The position numbers and the translations under genes were made by a program. Of a stretch of 64,000 nt of DNA, positions 17,303-27,368 are shown piece by piece. This DNA comes from Psychrobacter maritimus (GTDB lineage: Bacteria; Pseudomonadota; Gammaproteobacteria; Pseudomonadales; Moraxellaceae), in assembly GCF_904846345.1 (NCBI RefSeq), contig NZ_CAJHAJ010000004.1, positions 186,001-250,000 on the forward strand. Direction: 5' to 3'. The first letter of the stretch is position 1; each line of letters starts with the position of its first letter. The notes below the pieces were generated by a model. It was not told the origin of the DNA and ran no database searches. It saw only the letters and a list, made by a program, of their open reading frames with translations.

Positions 17303-19387
17303 ATGAACGAGCAAGCTAACTCTCAAACCAGCAATCAAGCTGTGAATCACAATAATAATCAAAGCTTCAATCAATCCTCTAGCCAAAATTCTCAAGCGTC
17401 ATTTGATAGCAAGCAAACCTTTGCAGATATTTATCAGTCCTCCATTGATAATCGCGAGCAGTTTTGGGCTGAGCAAGCCAAGCGCATTTATTGGCATAAA
17501 GAGCCTGAGCAAATCCTTGATGACAGCAATCTGCCGTTTGCTCAGTGGTTCGTCGGCGGTGAGACCAACCTTTGTTATAACTGTGTCGATCGCCATCTTG
17601 CAGAGCGCGCAGAGCAGGATGCTTTTATTTGGCTATCCTCTGAGATTAACCAAGAATTAATCGAAACCTTTCCTACCGTCGTCGATGCTTTTAAAGATTT
17701 GGGCAATAACGTTGAGCTTTATACCGACTATACCAAGCGTCGCCTGACTTATAATGACCTTTATAAAGAAGTCAATTACTTTGCCGATGTACTGCAGCGT
17801 CATGGTATCGGCAAGGGCGATCGTGTCATCATTTATATGCCGATGATTTTAGAAGCGGCTTATGCCATGCTAGCCTGCGCGCGTATCGGTGCCGTACATT
17901 CGGTGGTATTTGGTGGCTTTGCTGCCCATAACTTGGCCATTCGTATGGATGACGCCGAAGCAAAAATGGTCATCACTGTCGATGCGGGTCTACGTGGCGG
18001 TAAGGTTGTTAATTATAAGAGCCTCGTCAATCAAGGCATTGAGCAAGCAACTCTCAAGCCTGAGCATGTACTAGTCGTCAATCGTGGTGTATTGCCGTTT
18101 GAGAAAAAAGCTATCGATGTCGATTATGCAACCCAGCGCCGTATCAGTTGTGAAGCCAATGCGATTGTTGAGCCAGTCTGGTTAGAGTCCAATACGCCAT
18201 CTTATTTGCTTTATACCTCAGGTACTACTGGTACACCAAAAGGTGTGCAGCGTGATACCGGCGGCCATGCAGTGGCGCTAACGACGTCTATAGATTATAT
18301 CTACGATGGCAAGGCGGGCGAGACCTTTTGGGCGATATCTGATATCGGCTGGGCGGTTGGGCATTCTTATAGCATTTATGCGCCATTGCTCGCTGGCATG
18401 ACCAGTGTGATGTATGAGGGCTTGCCACATCGTCCAAACCCAGGTATTTGGTGGCGGATTGTCGAAGCAAATAAAGTGAATATTCTATTTACCGCACCGA
18501 CGGGTGTGCGTATGCTGAAAAAACAAGATGAGACATGGATGACGCGCTATGATGTCTCTAGCCTTAAGTCATTCTTTTTAGCAGGTGAGCCACTTGATGA
18601 GTCAACAGCCAATTGGCTGACCAAGCATTTAGGGGTGCCAATTTTAGATCATTATTGGCAGACAGAATCTGGTTGGCCAATTTTGAGCAATACGCCCAAA
18701 TTTAATCATAAACCGCACAAACAAGGCTCGCCCGGTTATCCGATGTATGGCTATGATGCCCACGTCATCAATGAAGAAACCGGCGAGCTTTGTAAAGCTG
18801 GTGAAAAGGGCTTACTCGCCATTCGCGCTCCACTGCCGCCTGGTTGTCTCACGACTGTATGGCGTAATGACGAGCGCTTTATCAGCAGCTATTTTGGTCT
18901 GTTTGATGGCAAGCACTACTCTACATCAGACTATGCAGTGACCGACGACGACGGTTATTTTTATATTTTAGGACGCACCGATGATGTGATTAATGTCGCC
19001 GGTCATCGTATTGGTACGCAAGAGATTGAGGAAGCCATCAGTACCCATCCAGAGATGGCTGAATGTGCGGTCGTGGGTATCAAAGATCAATTAAAAGGCG
19101 AGTTGCCGATTGCTTTTTGTGTGCTAAAAGACCATGAGCAAGTGGCGACGACAGAAAACCGTTTCCGTATTGAGCAGCAAGTGATTGGTGCGGTAGTAAA
19201 ATCCTTGGGCGGTATCGCTCGTCCAGCCGCGATTTATTTCCCGCAAGCATTACCCAAAACGCGCTCTGGCAAAATCTTACGCCGCGCTATTCGTGCTTTA
19301 GCAGAAGGTAATGAGACGGGAGATATGTCAACGCTTGATAACCCAACAGCGATTGATGCGATTAAGCAGTCGATGAAAGACTATTAA
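17303..19387 (+). CDS. prpE: Propionyl-CoA synthetase / acetyl-CoA synthetase family
   Basis: An ACS-type AMP-forming synthetase. The ATG at 17303 (MNEQANSQTSNQ) with AAGGACA upstream is preferred over a frame opening at 17138 through a tandem repeat. The product has 694 residues, including a Gln/Asn/Ser-rich tail of about 35 residues before the QTFADIYQSSIDNREQFW core. Motifs are YTSGTTGTPKGVQRDTGGH, DHYWQTESGWP and GRTDDVINVAGHRIGTQEIE. The acetylatable lysine is in LPKTRSGKILRR. DAGLRGGKVVNYK and VVGIKDQLKGELPIAF favour the PrpE branch over acetyl-CoA synthetase. It would feed propionate from valine breakdown back to propionyl-CoA. Confidence 0.88.
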   Translation: MNEQANSQTSNQAVNHNNNQSFNQSSSQNSQASFDSKQTFADIYQSSIDNREQFWAEQAKRIYWHKEPEQILDDSNLPFAQWFVGGETNLCYNCVDRHLAERAEQDAFIWLSSEINQELIETFPTVVDAFKDLGNNVELYTDYTKRRLTYNDLYKEVNYFADVLQRHGIGKGDRVIIYMPMILEAAYAMLACARIGAVHSVVFGGFAAHNLAIRMDDAEAKMVITVDAGLRGGKVVNYKSLVNQGIEQATLKPEHVLVVNRGVLPFEKKAIDVDYATQRRISCEANAIVEPVWLESNTPSYLLYTSGTTGTPKGVQRDTGGHAVALTTSIDYIYDGKAGETFWAISDIGWAVGHSYSIYAPLLAGMTSVMYEGLPHRPNPGIWWRIVEANKVNILFTAPTGVRMLKKQDETWMTRYDVSSLKSFFLAGEPLDESTANWLTKHLGVPILDHYWQTESGWPILSNTPKFNHKPHKQGSPGYPMYGYDAHVINEETGELCKAGEKGLLAIRAPLPPGCLTTVWRNDERFISSYFGLFDGKHYSTSDYAVTDDDGYFYILGRTDDVINVAGHRIGTQEIEEAISTHPEMAECAVVGIKDQLKGELPIAFCVLKDHEQVATTENRFRIEQQVIGAVVKSLGGIARPAAIYFPQALPKTRSGKILRRAIRALAEGNETGDMSTLDNPTAIDAIKQSMKDY

Positions 19388-19430
19388 TCTAATAGCGTAT
19401 TAATTGAAAAAAGCCATGTATCTTAATATC

Positions 19431-19462
19431 GAAAAGCTCATGTACAATCATGGGCTTTTTGC
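19431..19462 (+). terminator. Rho-independent terminator
   Basis: AAAAGCTCATG pairs with CATGGGCTTTT around a short loop, with a T-tract. It lies 45 bp after the prpE-like stop. Confidence 0.7.
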
Positions 19463-19680
19463 TTTTTAGACTTATAAGATTTATAGATGGCTACAATCGT
19501 AAATAAAAGTTTAATAAACCACTTGACCCTAAAATTGATTTATTGCTATAGTCAATAATGATACGAAATAAATCATTTTAAAAATTAAGTTTGATTGATA
19601 AAAACTTATCGTTTTTATCTCTTTTTTGAATACTAGGACACCATAAAAGGGTAGTCTCGCAAACAAGATAAGGATATCTT

Positions 19681-21165
19681 ATGCACCACGTTAAACAGCT
19701 CATCAATGGTCAATTCGTTGATTCTAATACCAGTGAATGGATTGATATCACCGATCCCGCCACGCAAGAAGTCATCGCTAAAGTCCCGCAAACCACTGAC
19801 GATGAAATCAATCAAGCCGTCGCTGCCGCCCAAACAGCCTTTCAGACATGGCGCAAAACGCCAATCACCACGCGTGCGCGTATCTTTTTAAAGTATCAAG
19901 CACTCATACGCGATCATATGGATGAGCTGGCAGAAATCCTGACAGCAGAGCAGGGTAAAACCATTGCTGATGCGCGCGGTGATGTATTCCGTGGTTTAGA
20001 AGTGGTTGAGCATGCCGCAGGTATTGGCAATCTGCAAATCGGCGACTTCGTTGAAAATGTCGCCTCAGGCGTTGATACCTATAGTATCTGGCAGCCATTG
20101 GGCGTCTGTGCTGGTATCACGCCGTTTAACTTCCCAGCGATGATTCCACTATGGATGTTCCCAATGGCGATTGCCACGGGTAATACATTCATTCTAAAGC
20201 CTTCTGAACAAGACCCGATGGTGACTATGCGTCTGGTTGAGCTTGCCGTTGAAGCGGGCGTACCTGAAGGTGTACTCAACGTCGTACATGGCGGCAAGGC
20301 GACGGTTGATGCAATTTGTGATCACCCAGATATTAAGGCGGTTTCATTTGTTGGCTCTACCAACGTCGGCAAGCATGTCTATGAGCGCGCTAGTCAATCT
20401 GGCAAACGTGCCCAGTGTATGATGGGTGCCAAAAACCATGGCGTTATCCTACCTGATGCCAATAAAGAGCAAACACTCAATCAGCTAGCGGGTGCTGCAT
20501 TTGGTGCTGCCGGTCAACGTTGTATGGCGCTGTCAGTCGTGGTGCTAGTTGGTAAAGCAGGTGAGTGGGTTGATGATATTAAAGCTAAAGCAGAAGGCTT
20601 AGTGGTTTCAGCAGGTAAAAATGACAAGGATTTAGGTCCGCTCATTTCACCTGCCGCAAAAGCCCGTGTTGAGCATCTGATTGGTACTGGGGTAGAAGAA
20701 GGGGCAAGTTTAATATTAGATGGTCGCGGTATCACGGTTGAAGGCTATGAAAAAGGCAACTTCGTAGGACCAACTATCTTTGATAACGTCACCGCTGATA
20801 TGCAAATTTATCAGCAAGAAATCTTTGGGCCTGTTCTGTGTATCATGCGTGCAGCTGACCTTGATGAGGCGATTGAGCTGCTTAATGCCAATCCACATGG
20901 TAATGGTACGGCGATCTTTACTCAGTCAGGCGCTGCTGCGCATAAGTTCCAACAGGATGTGCAAGTAGGTCAAATCGGTATTAACTTACCAATTCCTGTG
21001 CCACTACCGATGTTCTCATTCTCAGGCTCACGTGCTAGTAAGCTTGGTGATCTCGGTCCTTATGGTAAGCAGGCAGTACAGTTCTATACTCAAACTAAGA
21101 CGGTGACTGCACGTTGGTTTGATGATGAGGCAAGCCGCGGTGTCAATACCACTATTTCAATGTAA
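19681..21165 (+). CDS. mmsA: CoA-acylating methylmalonate-semialdehyde dehydrogenase
   Basis: A 494-residue aldehyde-dehydrogenase-superfamily enzyme of the CoA-acylating MmsA type, converting (methyl)malonate semialdehyde to propionyl-CoA or acetyl-CoA. The family pattern includes [39 protein letters not shown] (the general-base Glu of ordinary ALDHs is absent, as expected) and the catalytic Cys in [11 protein letters not shown]. The [21 protein letters not shown]-terminal segment is characteristic. AAGGATATC precedes the ATG. It is the first gene of the valine catabolic run and acts on the product of MmsB at the far end of it. Confidence 0.95.
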   Translation: MHHVKQLINGQFVDSNTSEWIDITDPATQEVIAKVPQTTDDEINQAVAAAQTAFQTWRKTPITTRARIFLKYQALIRDHMDELAEILTAEQGKTIADARGDVFRGLEVVEHAAGIGNLQIGDFVENVASGVDTYSIWQPLGVCAGITPFNFPAMIPLWMFPMAIATGNTFILKPSEQDPMVTMRLVELAVEAGVPEGVLNVVHGGKATVDAICDHPDIKAVSFVGSTNVGKHVYERASQSGKRAQCMMGAKNHGVILPDANKEQTLNQLAGAAFGAAGQRCMALSVVVLVGKAGEWVDDIKAKAEGLVVSAGKNDKDLGPLISPAAKARVEHLIGTGVEEGASLILDGRGITVEGYEKGNFVGPTIFDNVTADMQIYQQEIFGPVLCIMRAADLDEAIELLNANPHGNGTAIFTQSGAAAHKFQQDVQVGQIGINLPIPVPLPMFSFSGSRASKLGDLGPYGKQAVQFYTQTKTVTARWFDDEASRGVNTTISM

Positions 21166-21350
21166 TCGTTAATCCAATATATTGGCAGCATAGCGACAGT
21201 CTTACTTAATGTTTTTTAGCAAAAGCATAATTTATGATTGTCGTTATAGCGCTGCTATACTGTATAACCAACACGGTTTAAACCACAGTAGACTGACGGC
21301 TTATAACCTTCTCTCCACCATATTTGCTATGCAAGCACAAGGATGACCCT

Positions 21351-22511
21351 ATGGATTTCTCATTGACCGAAGACCAAATTGCCTTTCGCCAAACCGCTCG
21401 GCAATTTGCTCAAAAAGAGCTAAAGCCAAACGCGGCTGAATGGGATCGCACCTCGCACTTTCCAATTGATGTGATTAAGAAATCAGGTGAGCTTGGCTTT
21501 TTGGGGTTATATACCAATCCTGACTATGATGGTTTAGGGTTACCACGCTTAGACTCTGCCATGGTGTTTGAGGAGCTGGCATGGGGTGATACGGCAGTCG
21601 CTGCTTATATGAGTATTCATAACATGGCGAGCTGGATGATTGGTGAATATGGTAGCGATGCTTTGTGTAAAAAGTATTTACCCAATATGGTCAGCGGTGA
21701 GTGGCTTGGCAGCTACTGCTTAACTGAGCCGAATGCCGGTTCTGATGCCGCCTCATTACGCACCAAAGCCGACAAGCAAGGCGACTATTATGTACTCAAT
21801 GGCGAAAAAACTTTTATCTCAGGCGCAGGCTCGACTGACGTATTAGTGGTCATGGCGCGTACAGGCGGTGCAGGCCCAAAAGGGGTTTCAGCATTTGTGG
21901 TAGACGCTGACAGCGCTGGTATCGAATATGGTAAAAACGAGCATAAAATGGGCTGGAAAGCGCAACCAACCCGTACCATCAGCTTTAAAGATGTCAAAGT
22001 ACCAGCAGAAAATTTAATCGGTGAAGAAGGCCAAGGTTTTCGTATTGCGATGAAAGGCTTGGATGGCGGTCGTATCAATATTGGTATCTGTGCGGTAGGT
22101 ACGGCGCAGTCAGCGCTAGAGACAGCGACCAATTACGTGCAAGAGCGTAGCCAGTTTGGTAGCCCGATTGCCAGCTTACAATCGGTACAGTTTAAGCTTG
22201 CTGATATGCTCACACAAACTATTACCGCGCGGCAAATGCTTTATTTAGCAGCTAATAAAGTCGATAACAATGACTCGCAAGCATCTACTTACTGTGCGAT
22301 GGCAAAGCGTCTCTCAACGGATCTTTGTTTCGATGTTGCCAATGAAGCCTTACAGTTGCATGGCGGTTATGGCTATCTAAATGAGTATCCGCTTGAGCGC
22401 CATGTACGAGACTTGCGTGTGCATCAGATTTTGGAAGGCACCAATGAGATTATGCGAGTGATTGTCTCGCGTCAGCTTATGCAAGATGATGCACTGAGTC
22501 AATTGCGTTAA
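21351..22511 (+). CDS. Acyl-CoA dehydrogenase (isobutyryl-CoA dehydrogenase-like)
   Basis: A 386-residue flavoprotein. The frame opens at 21324, but the ATG at 21351 gives the normal MDFSLTEDQIAFRQTARQFA start with AAGGATG upstream. Family signs are YCLTEPNAGSDAASL, the FISGAGSTDV FAD/substrate segment, RRFG-like ERSQFGSPI, and LHGGYGYLNEYPLERHVRD. The catalytic glutamate is in ILEGTNEIMR, the position used by short/branched-chain dehydrogenases. In this operon it most likely oxidises isobutyryl-CoA to methacrylyl-CoA. Electrons would pass to electron-transfer flavoprotein, not encoded here. Confidence 0.9.
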   Translation: MDFSLTEDQIAFRQTARQFAQKELKPNAAEWDRTSHFPIDVIKKSGELGFLGLYTNPDYDGLGLPRLDSAMVFEELAWGDTAVAAYMSIHNMASWMIGEYGSDALCKKYLPNMVSGEWLGSYCLTEPNAGSDAASLRTKADKQGDYYVLNGEKTFISGAGSTDVLVVMARTGGAGPKGVSAFVVDADSAGIEYGKNEHKMGWKAQPTRTISFKDVKVPAENLIGEEGQGFRIAMKGLDGGRINIGICAVGTAQSALETATNYVQERSQFGSPIASLQSVQFKLADMLTQTITARQMLYLAANKVDNNDSQASTYCAMAKRLSTDLCFDVANEALQLHGGYGYLNEYPLERHVRDLRVHQILEGTNEIMRVIVSRQLMQDDALSQLR

Positions 22512-22643
22512 TCGTAGTACGTAGCTATTTTATGACAATACTTTTATAGCAATACTTTAAGTTCGCTATGGTTTTCTATGGCTATTTTACCTAGCGTCTC
22601 ACCAATAAATCGTACCAAATTCAGATAAAATAAAGGATTATTT

Positions 22644-23426
22644 ATGACGGATTATACCAATCTCAAGTTATCAATTGACGGTCACATTGCTACCGTAACA
22701 CTGAATAACCCACCAGCTCATACGTGGACGATGGACAGTCTGCCAGCGCTCAAACAGCTGGTCACTGACCTGAATGCAAATGATGATGTTTATGCCTTAA
22801 TCATTCATGGCGATGGTGAGAAATTCTTTTCAGCAGGTGCGGACTTAAATAATTTCTCAGACGGTGATAAAGGCCAAGCAATCAGCATGGCCATCGCTTT
22901 TGGTGAAGCGTTTGAAGCACTATCAGCGTATCGCGGTGTCAGTATTGCAGTCATCAACGGCTATGCGATGGGCGGTGGACTTGAGTGTGCGCTGGCCTGT
23001 GATATCCGTATCGCAGAAGCGCATGCACAGATGGCCTTACCAGAGACCGGCGTGGGTTTATTGCCATGCGCGGGCGGTACGCAGAATCTGCCTTTACTGG
23101 TTGGTGAAGGCTGGGCGAAACGTATGATATTGTGCGGTGAGCGCATCGATGCCGATACTGCATTACGCATTGGCTTAGTCGAAGAAGTTACGGCAAAAGG
23201 TGGCGGTTTACTAGCGGCGCAAGCGCTAGCGCAAAAAGTCGCTAAGCAATCACCTGTTGCCGTCAGTTACTCTAAACAGCTTATCCAAGCCGCAAGAAAC
23301 ACCCCGCCTGCACAAAACCTTATCCATGAGCGCGAAGCTTTTGTTAAGTTATTCGACACCAAAGATCAGCGTGAAGGTGTGCAAGCGTTCTTAGAAAAGC
23401 GTAAACCCAATTGGCAAAATAAATAG
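22644..23426 (+). CDS. Enoyl-CoA hydratase/isomerase family protein
   Basis: A 260-residue crotonase-fold protein. The oxyanion-hole segments are FSAGADLNNF (about residue 60) and YAMGGGLECALACDIRIAE (about residues 105-123), followed by ALPETGVGLLPCAGGTQNLP with the catalytic Glu region. It would hydrate methacrylyl-CoA to 3-hydroxyisobutyryl-CoA in valine breakdown. AAAGGATT precedes the start, and the next gene begins 58 bp downstream. It belongs to the same transcription unit as the acyl-CoA dehydrogenase. Confidence 0.9.
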   Translation: MTDYTNLKLSIDGHIATVTLNNPPAHTWTMDSLPALKQLVTDLNANDDVYALIIHGDGEKFFSAGADLNNFSDGDKGQAISMAIAFGEAFEALSAYRGVSIAVINGYAMGGGLECALACDIRIAEAHAQMALPETGVGLLPCAGGTQNLPLLVGEGWAKRMILCGERIDADTALRIGLVEEVTAKGGGLLAAQALAQKVAKQSPVAVSYSKQLIQAARNTPPAQNLIHEREAFVKLFDTKDQREGVQAFLEKRKPNWQNK

Positions 23427-23484
23427 GCCAAATTAAATCAGGCTTAGCGCTAATATTTTTCCTTTTAATTTTTAGGTTACTTTT

Positions 23485-24753
23485 ATGACAGCAGCGACGA
23501 CAGCGACGGACGATACTAATAATCAAAATCCTGTAGAAAACATCACACAAGAAGCGCCAGTATTGTTCAATACTGAGCCGACAGAATGTGGCTATCTTAT
23601 TGGAATAATGACGTTAAATACACCCAAATCTCTCAATGCGCTCAGTGTCGAGATGTGTCAGTTATTAGCCCAGCAGCTAGAGCAGTGGCAAAATGACGAT
23701 CAGATAGTGGCATTGGTATTAAAAGGAGCAGGAGAAAAGGCGTTTTGTGCCGGCGGTGATATCCGTAAGCTGTATGACAGTATGTCTACCAGTGCGCCGC
23801 TACCGAACCCTTATGCGACAGAGTTTTTCGGTCATGAGTATCGCCTTTATCGGCAGATGCATTTTTATCCAAAGCCGTTAATCCTCTGGGGCGACGGCAT
23901 TATTATGGGTGGCGGCATGGGTTTGATGGCAGGTTGTAGTCATCGTTTGGTCACTGAGTGCACCCGCTTTGCCATGCCAGAAGTGACTATTGGACTGTTC
24001 CCAGATGCTTCTGGTAGTTGGTTTTTGCAGCGTATGCCAGCTAAAACAGGTTTGTTCTTAGGGCTAACAGGTGCGATGTGTAATGGCAATGACGCTTTAT
24101 TAGCCAATCTTGCAGAGTATGCCGTTGCCAGTAGTGAATATGATGCCGTCATACAAGGTTTAAAACAGAGTAATTGGCAAGGAGCAGCAGGTAGTACCGA
24201 TAAATGTCACAACGATAGTGCCTACAGTATTGTTAGCCGTGCATTGGCAGCGCAACCAGTAGCAGAATTGCCTGCAAGTAAGCTTGCGACATATTGGAAA
24301 CCTATACAGCAGTTGATGAACAGCGGCGGACTGGGAGATATTGATGCACTTCTACAAAGTGACGAAGCGCTTGCAAAGCTAGATACAGACTTTGCAGCAG
24401 ACAGCTGGACGCAGCGCGCAGTAGATACGTATCGACATGGCTGCCCAGTTACCGCTGCTTTGACCTATGCGCTTTATCATAAAGTGACTGATTTGTCGCT
24501 AGAGCAAGTCCTGTATTTAGAGGCCAACGTAGCGGTGCATTGTGCGGCCAATCCTGATTTTAAAGAAGGCGTACGTGCGCTACTGATTGATAAAGACCGT
24601 AATCCGCAGTGGTCACGTTCACTGGCAGACTGTCTCAGTAGCGAAGGGCAGGCGTATATACATCAGCACTTTGTGAATCCTTATGCTAAAGGTGAGCATC
24701 CTTTAGGCGATTGGTTGGGTGAAGACGCTTTAGGCAGCCAGCTTGTACGCTAA
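23485..24753 (+). CDS. 3-hydroxyisobutyryl-CoA hydrolase-like protein
   Basis: A 422-residue crotonase-superfamily member, longer than simple hydratases and of the size of 3-hydroxyisobutyryl-CoA hydrolases. It shows AFCAGGDIRKLYD (about residues 87-99), the GIIMGGGMGLMAGCSHR oxyanion segment, and FAMPEVTIGLFPDASGSWFLQRMP. The C-terminal FKEGVRALLIDKDRNPQWS is the hydrolase-specific region. It would release free 3-hydroxyisobutyrate from its CoA ester. The short Ala/Thr/Asn-rich N-terminal tail of about 20 residues is not conserved in character. Confidence 0.88.
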   Translation: MTAATTATDDTNNQNPVENITQEAPVLFNTEPTECGYLIGIMTLNTPKSLNALSVEMCQLLAQQLEQWQNDDQIVALVLKGAGEKAFCAGGDIRKLYDSMSTSAPLPNPYATEFFGHEYRLYRQMHFYPKPLILWGDGIIMGGGMGLMAGCSHRLVTECTRFAMPEVTIGLFPDASGSWFLQRMPAKTGLFLGLTGAMCNGNDALLANLAEYAVASSEYDAVIQGLKQSNWQGAAGSTDKCHNDSAYSIVSRALAAQPVAELPASKLATYWKPIQQLMNSGGLGDIDALLQSDEALAKLDTDFAADSWTQRAVDTYRHGCPVTAALTYALYHKVTDLSLEQVLYLEANVAVHCAANPDFKEGVRALLIDKDRNPQWSRSLADCLSSEGQAYIHQHFVNPYAKGEHPLGDWLGEDALGSQLVR

Positions 24754-24849
24754 GAGCTTATCGGCTCATTATAAGAATCAGGTATAAATTAAAAAACGTT
24801 AAACTATGTGTAGCACTGTCTGCATAAGCAATCATCAAGGAGCGATGAG

Positions 24850-25803
24850 ATGGGAACAAAGGATTCAGGTTTAAGCAATAAAGAGTCAAACAATACTGCC
24901 AAGCCAAATATAGCCTTTATTGGGCTTGGCAATATGGGCGCACCGATGGCAGAGAACTTACTAAAGGCAGGTTATACGCTATCGGTTTATGATTTATCTG
25001 CGGAGGCGACCGCGCGCTTGCAACAAGCAGGTGCCAGTGTGGCTGCTAGTCCTAAAGATGCTGCAAGCAATGCACAAGTCGTCATTAGCATGTTGCCTGC
25101 GGGCAAGCACGTCCATTCTGTCTATCTAGGAAATAATGGGGCTGAAGGCCTACTAGCAGAACTGCCCAAAGGCACATTGGTCATCGATAGCAGTACCATC
25201 GCTGCAGCTGATGCAAGATTGGTAGCAGAGGCAGCAAGTAAGCTTGGCATAGACTTCTTAGATGCGCCAGTCTCCGGCGGTACAGGCGGCGCCATCGCTG
25301 GTAGTTTAACCTTCATCGTTGGTGGCAGCGACGATGCGTTCGCCAAAGCTGAGCCGATACTAGCCGTCATGGGCAAAAATATATTTCATGCTGGCGAGCA
25401 CGGTGCTGGACAAGTCGCGAAAATCTGCAACAACATGCTGTTAGGCATTCTAATGGCGGGAACGGCAGAGGCGATTAATTTAGGGGTTAAAAACGGCCTC
25501 GACCCTAAAGTGCTGTCAGATATTATGCTACAAAGCTCAGGTCGTAATTGGACGTTAGAGGTCTATAATCCTTATCCGCAAGTGATGGAAAATGTACCCT
25601 CTAGCAATGGCTATAAAGGTGGCTTTATGAGTAAGCTGATGCAAAAGGATTTAAACCTTGCAATGCAAACGGCTAAGGATACCGATGTTGAAACGCCTAT
25701 GGGTGCCAAAGCGACGGAGCTTTACGAAGCACATACGGTAGAAAATGGCGATAAGGATTTTTCTAGTATTATGGCGCGTCATGACAGTTCAGTATTGTCT
25801 TAA
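24850..25803 (+). CDS. mmsB: 3-hydroxyisobutyrate dehydrogenase
   Basis: A 317-residue beta-hydroxyacid dehydrogenase. After a polar tail of about 23 residues, the Rossmann motif FIGLGNMGAPMAENLLKAGY appears. DAPVSGGTGGAIAGSLTFIVGG is the substrate-binding loop, and the catalytic lysine is in GAGQVAKICNNMLLG. It oxidises 3-hydroxyisobutyrate to methylmalonate semialdehyde, the substrate of MmsA encoded four genes upstream. AAGGAG sits about 8 bases before the ATG. A strong terminator follows and closes the operon. Confidence 0.93.
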   Translation: MGTKDSGLSNKESNNTAKPNIAFIGLGNMGAPMAENLLKAGYTLSVYDLSAEATARLQQAGASVAASPKDAASNAQVVISMLPAGKHVHSVYLGNNGAEGLLAELPKGTLVIDSSTIAAADARLVAEAASKLGIDFLDAPVSGGTGGAIAGSLTFIVGGSDDAFAKAEPILAVMGKNIFHAGEHGAGQVAKICNNMLLGILMAGTAEAINLGVKNGLDPKVLSDIMLQSSGRNWTLEVYNPYPQVMENVPSSNGYKGGFMSKLMQKDLNLAMQTAKDTDVETPMGAKATELYEAHTVENGDKDFSSIMARHDSSVLS

Positions 25804-25882
25804 CGCCCTAAAAGATTAAAATTATTAATCGATTTTGAATAGAGTGCGTTTGCTAATTGTCGTCATTCTATTAACAAAGCAT

Positions 25883-25921
25883 AAAAAAGGTCTGCGCTAG
25901 TTTTATAGCGCAGACCTTTTT
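25883..25921. terminator. Bidirectional rho-independent terminator
   Basis: AAAGGTCTGCGCTA pairs with TAGCGCAGACCTTT around a short loop, with A and T tracts on its sides. It separates convergent mmsB and the iclR-type gene. Confidence 0.9.
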
Positions 25922-25956
25922 GTGTTCGATCATATTTTTTCTTAATGATACAGGCC

Positions 25957-26715
25957 CTAGTTTTGCAGCTCATACACCAAAGCTTGAATATCCTGCGCAG
26001 CTGTTTGCAAGCGCGGCACATGCTCCAGTAGCTCATCTAATGACACGCGGATGGTTGGGGCGTGAATATATAAAGAAGCCAAATAGCGTGATTTTTTATC
26101 CAGTACCGGTACCGACACGGCTACCATCTCTGAGATAAACTCTTCATTGTCGATACCGATACCGGTCTCCGCAATACGATCAAGCTCGGCATTTAACGCA
26201 TCAATATCCGTAATCGTATTTTTGGTAAATTTATCTAGTGGTAGTCCTTGCAGTATTTTAGCGCGGCTGGTCGCCGATAACTGGCTTAAATAAAGCTTAC
26301 CGGTGGCCGTACACCACATCGGTGATTTTGCGCCGACAGGGAGATAAATCTGTAACGGTAGCGAGGTCTTAGCACGATTGGTATACATCATGTCCATCTG
26401 ATAAGGAATGGCGATACCACAAGTCTCTTCAATCTCATCAACCAATTTGTGCAAAATTATTTGGCGCTCATTAAAGAATTGACGCTGCTGCCAAAGCTCG
26501 ACGCTCAAATTACGTACCCGTTTGCCAGGAATAATACCGCCACCAATATCAACCGTAACAAACCCTTCATCGACCAAATTTTGAATCAATCGATGAATGG
26601 TCGGTTTTGGGATATCAAGCTCTTGCGATAGCTCAAGTGGCGAGAGGGGCTTTGAAGCGTAAGATACGGCTTCGATAATCTCTAACACACGGGTAATCGA
26701 CGATACTTTAGGCAT
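25957..26715 (-). CDS. IclR family transcriptional regulator
   Basis: A 252-residue IclR regulator. The N-terminal winged helix (residues 5-70) contains SYASKPLSPLELSQELDIP and KPTIHRLIQNLVDEGF. The C-terminal effector domain shows the family pattern CTATGKLYLSQL and a DNEEFISEMVAVSVPVLD segment. It is convergent with the valine operon and may control it, since IclR regulators often lie beside the catabolic genes they govern; this is inference. No operator was identified with confidence. Confidence 0.9.
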   Translation of the reverse strand: MPKVSSITRVLEIIEAVSYASKPLSPLELSQELDIPKPTIHRLIQNLVDEGFVTVDIGGGIIPGKRVRNLSVELWQQRQFFNERQIILHKLVDEIEETCGIAIPYQMDMMYTNRAKTSLPLQIYLPVGAKSPMWCTATGKLYLSQLSATSRAKILQGLPLDKFTKNTITDIDALNAELDRIAETGIGIDNEEFISEMVAVSVPVLDKKSRYLASLYIHAPTIRVSLDELLEHVPRLQTAAQDIQALVYELQN

Positions 26716-27368
26716 ATAGATGGCTCAATAAGAATGATAAAAATAAAGCAGAAAACAAAAGACGCTGTAATTAGTTAGCTAAAGACCAGTAAATTCAAAG
26801 TCTAAAAGCAACTTTATGACTAAGACTAATTTAGCATATTATCGCGCTTAGACAAGCTTATATCTTATTAAATATAAACACATTTATCTACCATACTGCT
26901 ATTTATACTAAGTATTAACTAACAGCTTTCTAAATCATCTGGTTTTTAAGTTGTTTGGCTTCTAAATTATCAGTGATTAGGTAATGTTAGATACGTTAAC
27001 TCACAAACCACAACAAACTGTAGTAATAAACTCTATAACTGTAATTGAGTTAAAGTGTGACATAGGTCATTATACTGACATGTTTTGTAATACCTTTACA
27101 TGAGCGTTAAGCGATTCAATATTCGTGTTTGTGCTATTCAGTTGCTTTGAGAGTATTGTGTAACAGGAAAGCGAAGTTTTGCGGATTGGTGTAGCAATTA
27201 TTACAATATCTATGCAATCTTTACATAACGGCAAATAAAAAGCGCATCCATGGGGGTGACTTTTCAAGCCAAAATTGTTTTAATCTGCTCAACAAAATGG
27301 TTGTTTAAAAAAAGCTAAATTATCATTTTTTTACGGGCGAGTTATTTCACACTTTAGGAGAGTATTCT
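26716..27368. other. Long intergenic region upstream of OMP gene
   Basis: This 653-bp AT-rich region lies between divergent iclR-type and outer-membrane protein genes. A TGTGACATAGGTCATT stretch at 27056-27071 resembles a CRP/Vfr half-palindrome (TGTGA-N6-TCAnn), a weak match. No believable ORF was found. Confidence 0.4.

Noticed and set aside
27056-27071. CRP/Vfr-like site TGTGACATAGGTCATT
   Set aside because: Only one half is good and it lies about 300 bp before the nearest start, so it is not listed as a separate regulatory feature.
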